In this document: positions 7,963-15,948 of the stretch, in pieces
Layout of the letters: every line of letters begins with the position of its first letter
How positions within the stretch are numbered: position 1 is the first letter of the stretch
NCBI GenBank assembly: GCA_035403225.1
Contig: DAONET010000005.1
Span: 1-64,000 of the forward strand
Reading direction: 5' to 3'
Length of the DNA stretch: 64,000 nt
From: DAIRDK01 sp035403225
Lineage (GTDB): Bacteria; Bacteroidota; Bacteroidia; Bacteroidales; FEN-979
Program-made: the position numbers and the translations under genes
The notes under the pieces: generated by a model
Told to the model about the DNA's origin: nothing
Databases searched by the model: none
Seen by the model: the letters and a program-made list of their open reading frames with translations, nothing else

Positions 7963-10167
7963 TCATGAACCCAGCTCCAGCTGGTTTTTTACCAGATTAT
8001 AATAGCCTCCCTTCCTGGCAATCAGCTCATTATGGGTGCCTTTCTCGGTGATCCTGCCGGAATCCAGCACGACGATCTGATCGGCATTCCTGACGGTACT
8101 CAGACGGTGGGCGACAATCACCACAGTCTTGCCTTTGAAAAATTCCTGGAGATTATCGATAATAACCTTTTCGTTATTGGCATCCAATGAGTTGGTGGCT
8201 TCGTCAAAAAAGATGAATTCGGGGTTCTTATGAACGGCTCGGGCAATCAGGATGCGCTGTTTCTGCCCTTCACTGATACCACCTCCATCCTGACCAATCC
8301 GGGTGTCAAATCCGAAAGGAAGCGACGTGATAAACTCTTCCAGGTTGGCAATCCGGACAGCCCGCTGAAGCCGGCTTTCGTCTTTATGGTCTGCCAACCC
8401 GATGTTGTTGGCAATGGTATCCGAAAAAAGATACCCATCCTGCATCACGGCCCCGCAACGGCTACGCCAGAACGATGGCGAGATCTGCTCCAACGGTCTT
8501 TCTCCCACGGAAATAGTCCCGGTCACAGGACGGTAGAAGCCCAACATGAGCTTGACCAGCGTGGTTTTGCCGCTTCCACTCGTACCAACGATCGCGGTGA
8601 CTTTCTTTTCCGGGATCTCCAGCGATACATCTTTCAGAACAAACGGAGAATGAGGCCCTTCGTATTGGAAGGAGATACCGGATAACCGAATGGCCGTATG
8701 TTTGGGAAGCTCCTGCATAAACTCTTCTCCCGTGGGTTCCTCCTCGCGCAATGACTTGATCTCATCCAACCGCTCCATGCTGATGGAGGCATCCTGCGCC
8801 TCCCGGGTAAAGGAGATGAGGTTTTCAACCGGCGCATTTAGCTGGCCCAGAATATATTGGATGGCCAGCATCATCCCCAGCGTGATCTCACCCCGTATCA
8901 CCAACCAGGCCGAAAGAAAGGTGATCAGGATGTCTTTTGTCCGGACAAAAAAGAGCGCCCCGACACCCTGGTACTGGTTCAGACTCAGACTTTTCATGTT
9001 AACCCGGAAAAGACGTGCCTGGATGCGCTCCCATTCCCACCGTTTTTGTTTCTCACAGTTGTTCAGCTTAATCTCCTGCATACCCATGATCATCTGCATG
9101 AGATTGTTCTGATTTTCTGCCTGATTCGTAAATCTTTGATAATCAAGGTCTCTTCTTCTCTTCATGAAAATCCTGACCCAACCGGTATATAGGAGCGTAC
9201 CTGCAATGAATACTATGAAAATCAGATAATTGTATAATAGAAGAATGATGGAGAAAATGATGAGGTTGAATGCGGAAAACAGAATGTTCAGGGAACTGAC
9301 GGTCAGAAAAGATTGAATACGGTCATGATCAAGCACACGTTGTATCAGATCACCTGTCTTCTTCGAATTGAAAAAACCAATGGGGAGCCTCAGTAATTTG
9401 ATCAGAAAATCGGAGATCAGCGCAATGTTCACCCGGGTGCTGATATGCAACAGGATCCAGCTTCGGATGAATTCAACCGTTATTTGCCCGGTAAAGAGCG
9501 CCAGCTGTGCAACGAGCACCAGCGAGATGAATCCCAGGTCAAGATCCCGGATCCCAACGTCGATAATGGATTGGGTGAGAAAGGGGAAAATCAGCATGAA
9601 GAGACTTCCCAGGACCATGCTGAGGATCAGCTGGAAAAAATATTTCCGGTGCGGATGTAAATAGTCCAGGATGAATTTCATGCGCGAACCGGATGGGGCA
9701 TCCTCCGGGAGGCTCTGGAACAACGACCCCGGCTCCAGCAACAAACAGATGCCTTTCCCCTCGTGTTCAACGGCTGCACCAGGCTGCCAATGGGAGAAGA
9801 AAGCGTTTTTTTCATACCTGATCTTTCCCCGCGCAGGATCGGCAACATACAGGTAGTCCTTCCCGAAGCGATGTTTTACATCATAAACAACCACAAAATG
9901 GTTTTGATCCCAATGTGCAATGCAGGGCAGGGGAGCCTGTTCAATGAGTTGCGTCAACGTCAGGCTTGAGCCCTGGGTGTTGAATCCGATGGCTTCAGCC
10001 GCATCGCTGATGCCCAAAAGCGATACCCCGTCGCGCGTGATGTGACATTCTTCCCGCAAATGCTGAAGAGAATAATGCTTCCCGTATGATGATGCAATCA
10101 TCCTGAGACAGGACGGTCCGCAGTCGGCCGTGTCATGCTGCCGGTATACAGGGAAACGCCTACTCAT
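7963..10167 (-). CDS. C39-peptidase ABC exporter (PCAT) for the RiPP
   Basis: A 734-residue bifunctional exporter. The N-terminal C39 cysteine peptidase has Gln10, catalytic Cys16 (DTADCGPSC), His90 (NHFVVVYDV) and Asp110 (VADP), all present. A six-helix exporter domain spans about residues 165-450. The ATPase domain has Walker A GTSGSGKTT, signature ISEGQKQRI and Walker B FIFFDEATNSLD. Such proteins cut leader peptides after a double glycine during export. The precursor at 15432-15644 carries exactly such a site (VKGG, residues 23-26). The gene overlaps the upstream FtsX gene by 8 bp and is followed 1 bp later by the HlyD-like gene. Confidence 0.95.
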   Translation of the reverse strand: MSRRFPVYRQHDTADCGPSCLRMIASSYGKHYSLQHLREECHITRDGVSLLGISDAAEAIGFNTQGSSLTLTQLIEQAPLPCIAHWDQNHFVVVYDVKHRFGKDYLYVADPARGKIRYEKNAFFSHWQPGAAVEHEGKGICLLLEPGSLFQSLPEDAPSGSRMKFILDYLHPHRKYFFQLILSMVLGSLFMLIFPFLTQSIIDVGIRDLDLGFISLVLVAQLALFTGQITVEFIRSWILLHISTRVNIALISDFLIKLLRLPIGFFNSKKTGDLIQRVLDHDRIQSFLTVSSLNILFSAFNLIIFSIILLLYNYLIFIVFIAGTLLYTGWVRIFMKRRRDLDYQRFTNQAENQNNLMQMIMGMQEIKLNNCEKQKRWEWERIQARLFRVNMKSLSLNQYQGVGALFFVRTKDILITFLSAWLVIRGEITLGMMLAIQYILGQLNAPVENLISFTREAQDASISMERLDEIKSLREEEPTGEEFMQELPKHTAIRLSGISFQYEGPHSPFVLKDVSLEIPEKKVTAIVGTSGSGKTTLVKLMLGFYRPVTGTISVGERPLEQISPSFWRSRCGAVMQDGYLFSDTIANNIGLADHKDESRLQRAVRIANLEEFITSLPFGFDTRIGQDGGGISEGQKQRILIARAVHKNPEFIFFDEATNSLDANNEKVIIDNLQEFFKGKTVVIVAHRLSTVRNADQIVVLDSGRITEKGTHNELIARKGGYYNLVKNQLELGS

Positions 10168-12565
10168 ATTTCAGGACATTGACCGGGTTCTTTTTTATGA
10201 CTTTTATTGCCCGTGTCACTATGATGAAAGATACGAAAATTGTGACAGATGCAATGGCAATAACAAAGATCCACCAACTCATATCCACCCGGTAATAGAA
10301 GGTGTTCAACCACCTTCGCCCGAGAATGATGGTGACCGGGATGGCGATGATAGAAGCAATTCCGGAATAGATAAAAAATTCTTTCATTAACCCGGATAAT
10401 ATATGCCGGTTGGAGGCTCCGTATATTTTACGGATGGCGATCTCCTTCGTTTTCCGTTCCGATATCAGTAAAGCTAACCCGAACAGCCCCATTCCCATGA
10501 TGATAAATGCCAGGATGGTAAAACTCAAAACCACGTACTCGAACACTAATTCTTTTTGATACATCCGATTTGTCTCAGCAGAAAAGTCTCTGGAAGTAAA
10601 CGCCTGCCCCGGGGCGAGGGATTTCCATATTTTTTCGATACGGGCATTTACCAACGGGCCGGCGCCCTCCTTGTAACGGATCACTACTTCCCGCAATGCA
10701 TCCGGATCATACGAAAAGACGACGGGATTTATCTTGTCGTACATGGTATGAACGTTGAAATCGTTAACGATCCCAATGACTTTGAAACCACCAAATGAGG
10801 CATCAGTAATGTCTGTAAAATTAAAAACTTTCGCAGCTTCTTTGTTGAGGATGTATGCATACGTGCTTTTCATGGAGTCGGCCGGATCGAAATCAGTCCC
10901 GGCAATAATGGAGATTCCCATAGCTTGGAAAAAGCCTGAATCCACGATAATTGGTTCCAGTTTAATTTCCTTTCCCGAATTACCGCTTTTAGCAGAAATG
11001 GTGGGAACGGCAAAGTCCGGAATTATAATGGACGAACCCGAAACGGCAATGACTCCCGGGATGGCGCTGATCTCTTTCTTTAATTCCCGATACCTGGTGA
11101 ATTCTTCCGGTTCATAAAGAAGAATGGCCAGGTTGTTTTTATCAATCCCCTGGCTGTGATGGGTGCAGAAATGAACCTGCCGGTATATCATGATCACGGA
11201 GATCAGCAAGGAAATGGTAATGAGCAATTGAAACACGGTAAAGACCCGGCTGAGATTGATCTTCCGGTGGGAAAACACCTTGTTTTTCAACGCCTGAAGG
11301 GGATTCAATGAGGAAAGATAAAAGGCAATATACGCTCCGGAAATCAAACCGATAAAAATGGTAATACCCGCAAAAATGGGAATCAGGATGAGTGTCTCCG
11401 AGGAAAATATTTCAACCCGGTAACCGAACATCCATCTCAAAACCGGCTCTGCGAGACCGATCAGCAGGTACGAGACGGGGAATGAAAGGAACGTCAACAG
11501 GACCGATTCTGTCAGTATCTGGGTGCTGAGGGCTCTCCGGGAGGCGCCCAGCACTTTCCGTACCCCGATCTCCTTATAACGGAGAGCCGACCTGGCCGTG
11601 CTGAGAATGGAGTAATTGATGCCGGCAAGAAGTAAAACGAAAAGCGAGAGCGAAAGATATATGTACATGGAGGACCGGTTTCCCTTTTTATGAATCATAT
11701 CAATTATCTGGTTTGAGCCCAGGTATATGTCACATAATGGTTGAAACCGGAGATCGGTCAGTGTGGCGTTGGTGTTTTTTTTCTGGATAAAATGATGTAG
11801 TTTCCCGGTTATTTGATAAATGTTCTCAGAATGATTCAGGAGGATAAATGTCTCGACATTGGGCTCGAAATTTAGTTGCCTGGCCAACTCGGTTGAGTCG
11901 ATCAACATGGAAAGTAAATTGGGGAAAACTTCCATTCCTGAAATAAAATCCATCTGCAGGGTGGAATTTTGGGGGAAAGACTCGAAAACCCCCGTTACCT
12001 TCAGATCGTATTCAATGCCAGCTGTTTTTATACGAAGTTGACGGCCAATCGGATTTTCCTTCTTAAAATATTTTCTGGCCGTCTCGTCTGAGATTATTAC
12101 CGAATGAGATCCTTTCAGACAACCGGCAAGATCTCCCCGGAGCATTTTTACATCAAAAAGTCTCAGAAATTGTGTGTCGGCGCAATAAAATGACGATTCT
12201 TTGTAATAAACGTCAGTTCCCTTCACAAAAACAGATCCGGTGATGAGATAAGGCCAGGCGATCCTGGCGACAGATTTAATTTCTTGAAAGTGACTTTGCA
12301 AGTTGGAAGCTAGCGAGTAAGCGCTTAAAGCATGCAGATTCCCGTGATTGTCCGTGGTTACTACCCGGTATATATCGTCGGCATGTTGATGATAGCGATC
12401 ATAGCTCACCTCATTCATGGTAAAAATCAACAGAATGAATGAGGCCATCAGCCCTGCTGTCAACCCTCCGATATTCAGCCACGTAAAGGTCTTCCCTTTG
12501 ACCATGAACCGGTAAGAGGTGATGAGATAGGTCCTGATCATGACTCTATGACTTTTCGAAGACAT
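10160..12565 (-). CDS. FtsX/MacB-type ABC permease, duplicated form
   Basis: An 801-residue permease with eight predicted transmembrane helices. One N-terminal helix (about 21-45) precedes a MacB-like periplasmic domain, then three helices (about 305-440) with the FtsX coupling motif RYKEIGVRKVLGAS. A second helix (about 450-475), a second periplasmic domain and three more helices with TKEIAIRKIYGAS follow. It needs a LolD-type ATPase, presumably the one at 6753-7424. It overlaps both neighbours (20 bp upstream, 8 bp downstream), so it is co-translated with the peptide maturation genes. Resistance, export or sensing are all possible. Confidence 0.9.
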   Translation of the reverse strand: MSSKSHRVMIRTYLITSYRFMVKGKTFTWLNIGGLTAGLMASFILLIFTMNEVSYDRYHQHADDIYRVVTTDNHGNLHALSAYSLASNLQSHFQEIKSVARIAWPYLITGSVFVKGTDVYYKESSFYCADTQFLRLFDVKMLRGDLAGCLKGSHSVIISDETARKYFKKENPIGRQLRIKTAGIEYDLKVTGVFESFPQNSTLQMDFISGMEVFPNLLSMLIDSTELARQLNFEPNVETFILLNHSENIYQITGKLHHFIQKKNTNATLTDLRFQPLCDIYLGSNQIIDMIHKKGNRSSMYIYLSLSLFVLLLAGINYSILSTARSALRYKEIGVRKVLGASRRALSTQILTESVLLTFLSFPVSYLLIGLAEPVLRWMFGYRVEIFSSETLILIPIFAGITIFIGLISGAYIAFYLSSLNPLQALKNKVFSHRKINLSRVFTVFQLLITISLLISVIMIYRQVHFCTHHSQGIDKNNLAILLYEPEEFTRYRELKKEISAIPGVIAVSGSSIIIPDFAVPTISAKSGNSGKEIKLEPIIVDSGFFQAMGISIIAGTDFDPADSMKSTYAYILNKEAAKVFNFTDITDASFGGFKVIGIVNDFNVHTMYDKINPVVFSYDPDALREVVIRYKEGAGPLVNARIEKIWKSLAPGQAFTSRDFSAETNRMYQKELVFEYVVLSFTILAFIIMGMGLFGLALLISERKTKEIAIRKIYGASNRHILSGLMKEFFIYSGIASIIAIPVTIILGRRWLNTFYYRVDMSWWIFVIAIASVTIFVSFIIVTRAIKVIKKNPVNVLKYE

Positions 12566-13832
12566 CGCAGCAGTTAAATCGCTTTAAAAGCAGTTCATAA
12601 TTACTTACGGGCGGACATAAAAAGTGATAAAGACAGTCTTGGCAGGGTGTTACTTTTTTCCGGATTCTGCCCCAGCTGATCCCATCAACCAGTTCTTTCA
12701 GAATCAGCTCTTCGGGCGAATTGCTCAGGATATTCCCGACCGGAGGATCGCTCAGGTTGGCATATACATTTCCGTCCGGTAGGAGGGTGAATTTTCCGAA
12801 ATCGGATTCGTTCACCGAGATCCTGGAAAATACTTCTTTCTGATCAGGTTTTGAACTGCGGATATCCTCGCGGGTAATGAAAACGGCCTGGCGGAAAAAA
12901 TCGAGGTTGGTTCCGGTATAATACGGATCGATCGATGCATTCGGGAGATGAAGCGCAGCGATGATCTGCCGTGAAGTGACCAGCTCTTCCTGAGAGGATA
13001 CCGCAAACCGGAACTCCGATTGTTTGATTTTCCCTGAGGAGATCAGGTCGTTTATAAGGTTGTTAAATGAGTCTGAATCAATAGGATATGAAAAATGAAA
13101 GACGATCTTCGCCCGCCGGTAAGCCAGGATTTTCGCGGCCAGGCCATCCGGGAATCCGGCAGCCTGAAAATGAAGTTTCACCGGCACTCCGGCATTGGTC
13201 AACAGATCCATCAAGTCGTCCAGGTGCGGGTACGTTTCAATGTGCGTCCCGGAAAGATGAACCTGCGTGATCCGGAATCGGGTTACCTGCCGGATAAATG
13301 GTTCCAGATGAGACCAGGAAAGCTCTTGGTTGTCAGTGGTTGTAACACCGGGAAAAATAAACTGCCGGGTTGCCGAAGGAAAAGGATCCGGACTGCCGGC
13401 GGGAAGACGACTGGAAAGATAAATATCCAGCTCATGAATGTAATCGTCGTAATTCAACGATTCCCTGACTTCCTGACGTTGAAGAGACTCTTTTGTGAGA
13501 TAGCTTTTGAAGTATGGCTCCGGAAGGATATTCACGGGTTTCCCGTCGGACCATTCTGCCTTCAGCAAATCTCCCATGAAATATTTTTCCAACTGATTGA
13601 TCAGCTGTTGCACATCCGGTTCATTCATGTCACCGGAATCCAGTCCTGTAACATATCCATTGTCAGGCTCTGTCAGGTCCCTGATGATTTTCTGTACAGT
13701 GGGAGTGAGGGCTGATTCAAAACGTTTTCCCGACAAGGAATGGTAAAACAGGACGGCATTGTTCGTGAGCGAAACCATGACACAGGGCTCAAGAAAAAGC
13801 CAGTATTCAGGTTTCTTCTTTCCGGAAGGCAT
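12546..13832 (-). CDS. Pseudo-rSAM protein of a GG-Bacteroidales RiPP system
   Basis: A 428-residue protein that resembles a radical SAM/SPASM protein but has no CX3CX2C cluster motif anywhere. It keeps barrel-like strands (IHELDIYL, ITQVHLSG, AKIVFHFSYP). At the C-terminus it has a SPASM-like cysteine set: CQDCLYHFLC followed by PPVSNYE, and a final NCC. This pattern fits the family I know as the pseudo-rSAM protein of the GG-Bacteroidales system (TIGR04150, from memory). It overlaps the maturase gene by 26 bp, so the two are very likely made together and may form a complex. It may act as a scaffold, leader binder or specificity subunit (inference). Confidence 0.82.
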   Translation of the reverse strand: MPSGKKKPEYWLFLEPCVMVSLTNNAVLFYHSLSGKRFESALTPTVQKIIRDLTEPDNGYVTGLDSGDMNEPDVQQLINQLEKYFMGDLLKAEWSDGKPVNILPEPYFKSYLTKESLQRQEVRESLNYDDYIHELDIYLSSRLPAGSPDPFPSATRQFIFPGVTTTDNQELSWSHLEPFIRQVTRFRITQVHLSGTHIETYPHLDDLMDLLTNAGVPVKLHFQAAGFPDGLAAKILAYRRAKIVFHFSYPIDSDSFNNLINDLISSGKIKQSEFRFAVSSQEELVTSRQIIAALHLPNASIDPYYTGTNLDFFRQAVFITREDIRSSKPDQKEVFSRISVNESDFGKFTLLPDGNVYANLSDPPVGNILSNSPEELILKELVDGISWGRIRKKVTPCQDCLYHFLCPPVSNYELLLKRFNCCDVFEKS

Positions 13833-15330
13833 GGTTGACTATCTTTAGATAAAATGGGTAATCGTTTTCAATGATGGAAAAATGATGGGCCAGATACTCG
13901 CAGAACCGCTGGCGGTTCATGAAAAACTCACACGACGGTTTCTCTGTTTCTATCCCGGTATTGAACATACACTCTTTGCAATTATTGGCAAGGTAACATT
14001 TTTCACAGAATGTCCTGGCTTTTTGATAATAGTTGTTGAACATTTCTGATATCCGGGTCCGGTCGATGCTGATCTGCCCGGGAGTGACCGAGCCAAGCTC
14101 AAACTCGCGGCTGATATGCTCGCAGGGTAGGATTTTTCCTTCCGTGGTCACGAAGGCACGCATCGAAAAGGGAGTGCAGGTGGCAGTTGGTATGTATTTC
14201 TTTTTCAGAGAATTATCCTTTCCTCTGTTCAGCATCTGGTAATGATTTTTGAAGACCATCCCGCTGTATTTTTCTACCACGTCCGCTACCTCTTTTACCC
14301 TTGGATGCTTGAGCATCAATGAGTTCATCGGCTCTTTCTCGTTGCGGTCGTCCTTTTTATTTTCAAGGAAGGTAGCATAGAACTCTTCCCGGTATGGTTC
14401 GTTGATCCCTACGGTACTGATGTCGGACATCAGCGTGCTTTTACCGTATTTTTCCCGGAAAAACTTCTCCAGTGTCCCGAAATTATTCCGGTTATGCAGG
14501 ACACTCATGAAGGAGATGTTCTTTTCATAAAACGCCGGGTAATTTTTCCTGACGTATTCCAGATTCCGGACCACAATCGGGTAGGAGGGTTGGTTGTTCT
14601 TCAGCCGGCGGTAAGTGTCGGCTTCGCTGTCGCCATCAAGGCTGATGCTGACATCAAAGTCATGTGCGGCCAGGTATTCTATCTCCTTTTTTAGCAACAG
14701 CCCGTTGCTGGTCATCGAAAAACGGAATCCGCACTGATCTTTGGGAATGGTGTCGCAGAATGAAACTACCTGCCGGATCAGTTTCATGTTTTTCAGCGGT
14801 TCTCCGCCATAAAAACTGATGATCAGCGGGGATGTCAACCCCGGCTTCCGGCGGGAAAGAAAATACTGGAGGGTCTTTTTGATCTCCGGGAAATCGGGTT
14901 CGTGTGAAGCACGCGGTTTATTGACATAAAACTTGCTAAAAGTGCAATAGGTGCATTGCAGGTTGCAATCTTCCGTTACTTCAAAGATAAGTTGCTTGAT
15001 GCCCGTGATATTGTCTTTGATAACGGCAGGGGAAAGACGGTCTGAGAGGTTGATCCGTTTCCGGGGCCGGAAGAATCCTTTTCCTTTCAGAAAAAGATAT
15101 TTTTTATGGTGATGAAGGAACTCCTCAACAGGGAAATCTCCATATCCTTCCAGGGTAAAGAATCCTTTCTTGCACGTCTCTTCTGCCAGTGAAGCTAATT
15201 TTCCCTCCTCTTCCCGATCCACATTGTATAAATACCGGACCAACGGATGCAAGAGGGTGATCTGGTTTCGGAAGGGACTGTACAGGTATACATTCTTCTT
15301 CTCGGATGTAAAGACCACCGGATGTATCAT
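13807..15330 (-). CDS. Radical SAM/SPASM peptide maturase
   Basis: A 507-residue enzyme. An N-terminal region of about 110 residues may bind the leader. The radical SAM core has the cluster motif CNLQCTYC (Cys122, Cys126, Cys129) and the following GGEPL motif. The C-terminal SPASM domain is cysteine-rich (ATCTPFS, LPCEH, FCEKCYLANNCKECMF, SCEFF) and should hold auxiliary Fe-S clusters. This fits the GG-Bacteroidales peptide maturase family (TIGR04148, from memory). Its substrate should be the precursor encoded 101 bp upstream. SPASM enzymes of this kind commonly form thioether or C-C links; which bond is made here cannot be told from sequence. Confidence 0.93.
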   Translation of the reverse strand: MIHPVVFTSEKKNVYLYSPFRNQITLLHPLVRYLYNVDREEEGKLASLAEETCKKGFFTLEGYGDFPVEEFLHHHKKYLFLKGKGFFRPRKRINLSDRLSPAVIKDNITGIKQLIFEVTEDCNLQCTYCTFSKFYVNKPRASHEPDFPEIKKTLQYFLSRRKPGLTSPLIISFYGGEPLKNMKLIRQVVSFCDTIPKDQCGFRFSMTSNGLLLKKEIEYLAAHDFDVSISLDGDSEADTYRRLKNNQPSYPIVVRNLEYVRKNYPAFYEKNISFMSVLHNRNNFGTLEKFFREKYGKSTLMSDISTVGINEPYREEFYATFLENKKDDRNEKEPMNSLMLKHPRVKEVADVVEKYSGMVFKNHYQMLNRGKDNSLKKKYIPTATCTPFSMRAFVTTEGKILPCEHISREFELGSVTPGQISIDRTRISEMFNNYYQKARTFCEKCYLANNCKECMFNTGIETEKPSCEFFMNRQRFCEYLAHHFSIIENDYPFYLKIVNHAFRKEET

Positions 15331-15377
15331 GACTTTAAACTCGTTTTGAAAGGCTAACGAGCAAAGATAATAGAAAT

Positions 15378-15408
15378 ATCAGCCCGCTTGTTTGGGATTC
15401 GGGCTGAT
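15378..15408 (-). terminator. Intercistronic hairpin between precursor and maturase (attenuator)
   Basis: A perfect 9-bp G+C-rich inverted repeat (ATCAGCCCG / CGGGCTGAT, 13-nt loop) begins 24 nt after the precursor stop and is followed on the minus strand by a T-rich run. A partial terminator or processing stem here would leave much more precursor than maturase mRNA, a common arrangement in RiPP operons. A -7-like TATCTTTG (15362-15369) just beyond it has no matching TTG, so a separate maturase promoter is uncertain. Confidence 0.65.
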
Positions 15409-15431
15409 CCGCGAATTACCAGGTCGCGAAA

Positions 15432-15644
15432 TTAATTAGAAGTAGGTTTATCTTGAACAGATTTACTGATTGTAGAACTGTTGCAGAAACACAGAACGGC
15501 AGATCCACCGGTTTGACGGGTAGTGATTAATGGGTTAGTAGTAGTACAGATGCATTTAATGTCAACTCCGCCTTTTACTTTGCTCATCATGTTCGTTTTG
15601 ATTTCCGTGTTGTGCAATTCGAGTAAGCTTAATCTGTTTTTCAT
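15432..15644 (-). CDS. RiPP precursor peptide with double-glycine leader
   Basis: A 70-residue peptide. The leader (1-26) has regularly spaced Leu/Ile residues and ends MMSKVKGG, a double-glycine site for the C39 exporter encoded downstream. The predicted core (27-70, 44 residues) is rich in Ser and Thr and holds four cysteines in two C-X-C pairs: CIC (31/33) and CFC (52/54). This matches the family I know as the GG-Bacteroidales rSAM-modified precursor (TIGR04149, from memory). It is first in the minus-strand operon, with a sigma-54-like element, a housekeeping-type promoter and palindromes upstream. Only one precursor gene is visible. The mature product and its activity are unknown. Confidence 0.88.
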   Translation of the reverse strand: MKNRLSLLELHNTEIKTNMMSKVKGGVDIKCICTTTNPLITTRQTGGSAVLCFCNSSTISKSVQDKPTSN

Positions 15645-15718
15645 GGTGTTTTAGTTTTTGAGGTGTTCCCTATTTGTATTTATTTGATTTAGTTTTCTAT
15701 ATTGTCTTTTTGTTTGGT

Positions 15719-15750
15719 TAAAGATACCTCTGTTTTTTTGCTTCTGTCAA
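15719..15750 (-). promoter_or_regulatory. Housekeeping-type promoter of the RiPP precursor
   Basis: On the minus strand TTGAC (TTG at 15750-15748) is followed after 21 nt by TATCTTTA (15726-15719), one mismatch from TAnnTTTG. It predicts a leader of roughly 70 nt. With the sigma-54-like element further upstream, the precursor may have two modes of transcription. Confidence 0.5.
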
Positions 15751-15788
15751 CCACTGTCTATTTATTTATACACGATTGAATAACCTAA

Positions 15789-15805
15789 TACAAACATTGT
15801 GCCAA
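15789..15805 (-). promoter_or_regulatory. Sigma-54-type -24/-12 element upstream of the RiPP precursor
   Basis: On the minus strand TTGGCACAATGTTTGTA fits the consensus YTGGCACGrNNNTTGCW at all but two defined positions (G to A after GGCAC, and GC to GT at -12), with the correct GG-N10 spacing. The start would be near 15779, 135 nt before the ATG. The only enhancer-binding protein gene in the window is the NtrC-type regulator of this locus, which makes the match meaningful. Confidence 0.55.
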
Positions 15806-15855
15806 ACTCGTAAACGACTGATATACAGGTTATAAGAAAAATAGTTATTAACAAA

Positions 15856-15941
15856 AGTGTAAAAAAAGTTTACAATTGTGTCCATTAATTGGATAAGGGG
15901 GATGGCGGACTATTCTTTCAATGGACGGTAGTGTAAAAAAA
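15856..15941. repeat. 12-bp direct repeat upstream of the RiPP promoter
   Basis: AGTGTAAAAAAA occurs at 15856-15867 and 15930-15941, 74 bp apart (about seven helical turns). The first copy is the left part of the TGT-N11-ACA palindrome; the second continues TGTTTAAC and is not a full palindrome. The second copy ends against the stop codon of the BatA-like gene. The rest of 15645-15948 holds no credible gene. Confidence 0.5.
15858..15874. promoter_or_regulatory. TGT-N11-ACA palindrome, likely enhancer for the NtrC-type regulator
   Basis: TGTAAAAAAAGTTTACA (arms TGTAAA/TTTACA) is centred about 87 bp upstream of the start predicted from the -24/-12 element, the usual enhancer distance. It is 15/17 identical to 3965-3981 in front of the regulator gene, with symmetric differences. 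Confidence 0.6.
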
Positions 15942-15948
15942 TGTTTAA

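Noticed and set aside
15766..15885. 39-codon minus-strand frame upstream of the RiPP precursor (second precursor?)
   Set aside because: No double-glycine leader, aromatic and AT-driven composition, and it overlaps the sigma-54 element and palindrome.
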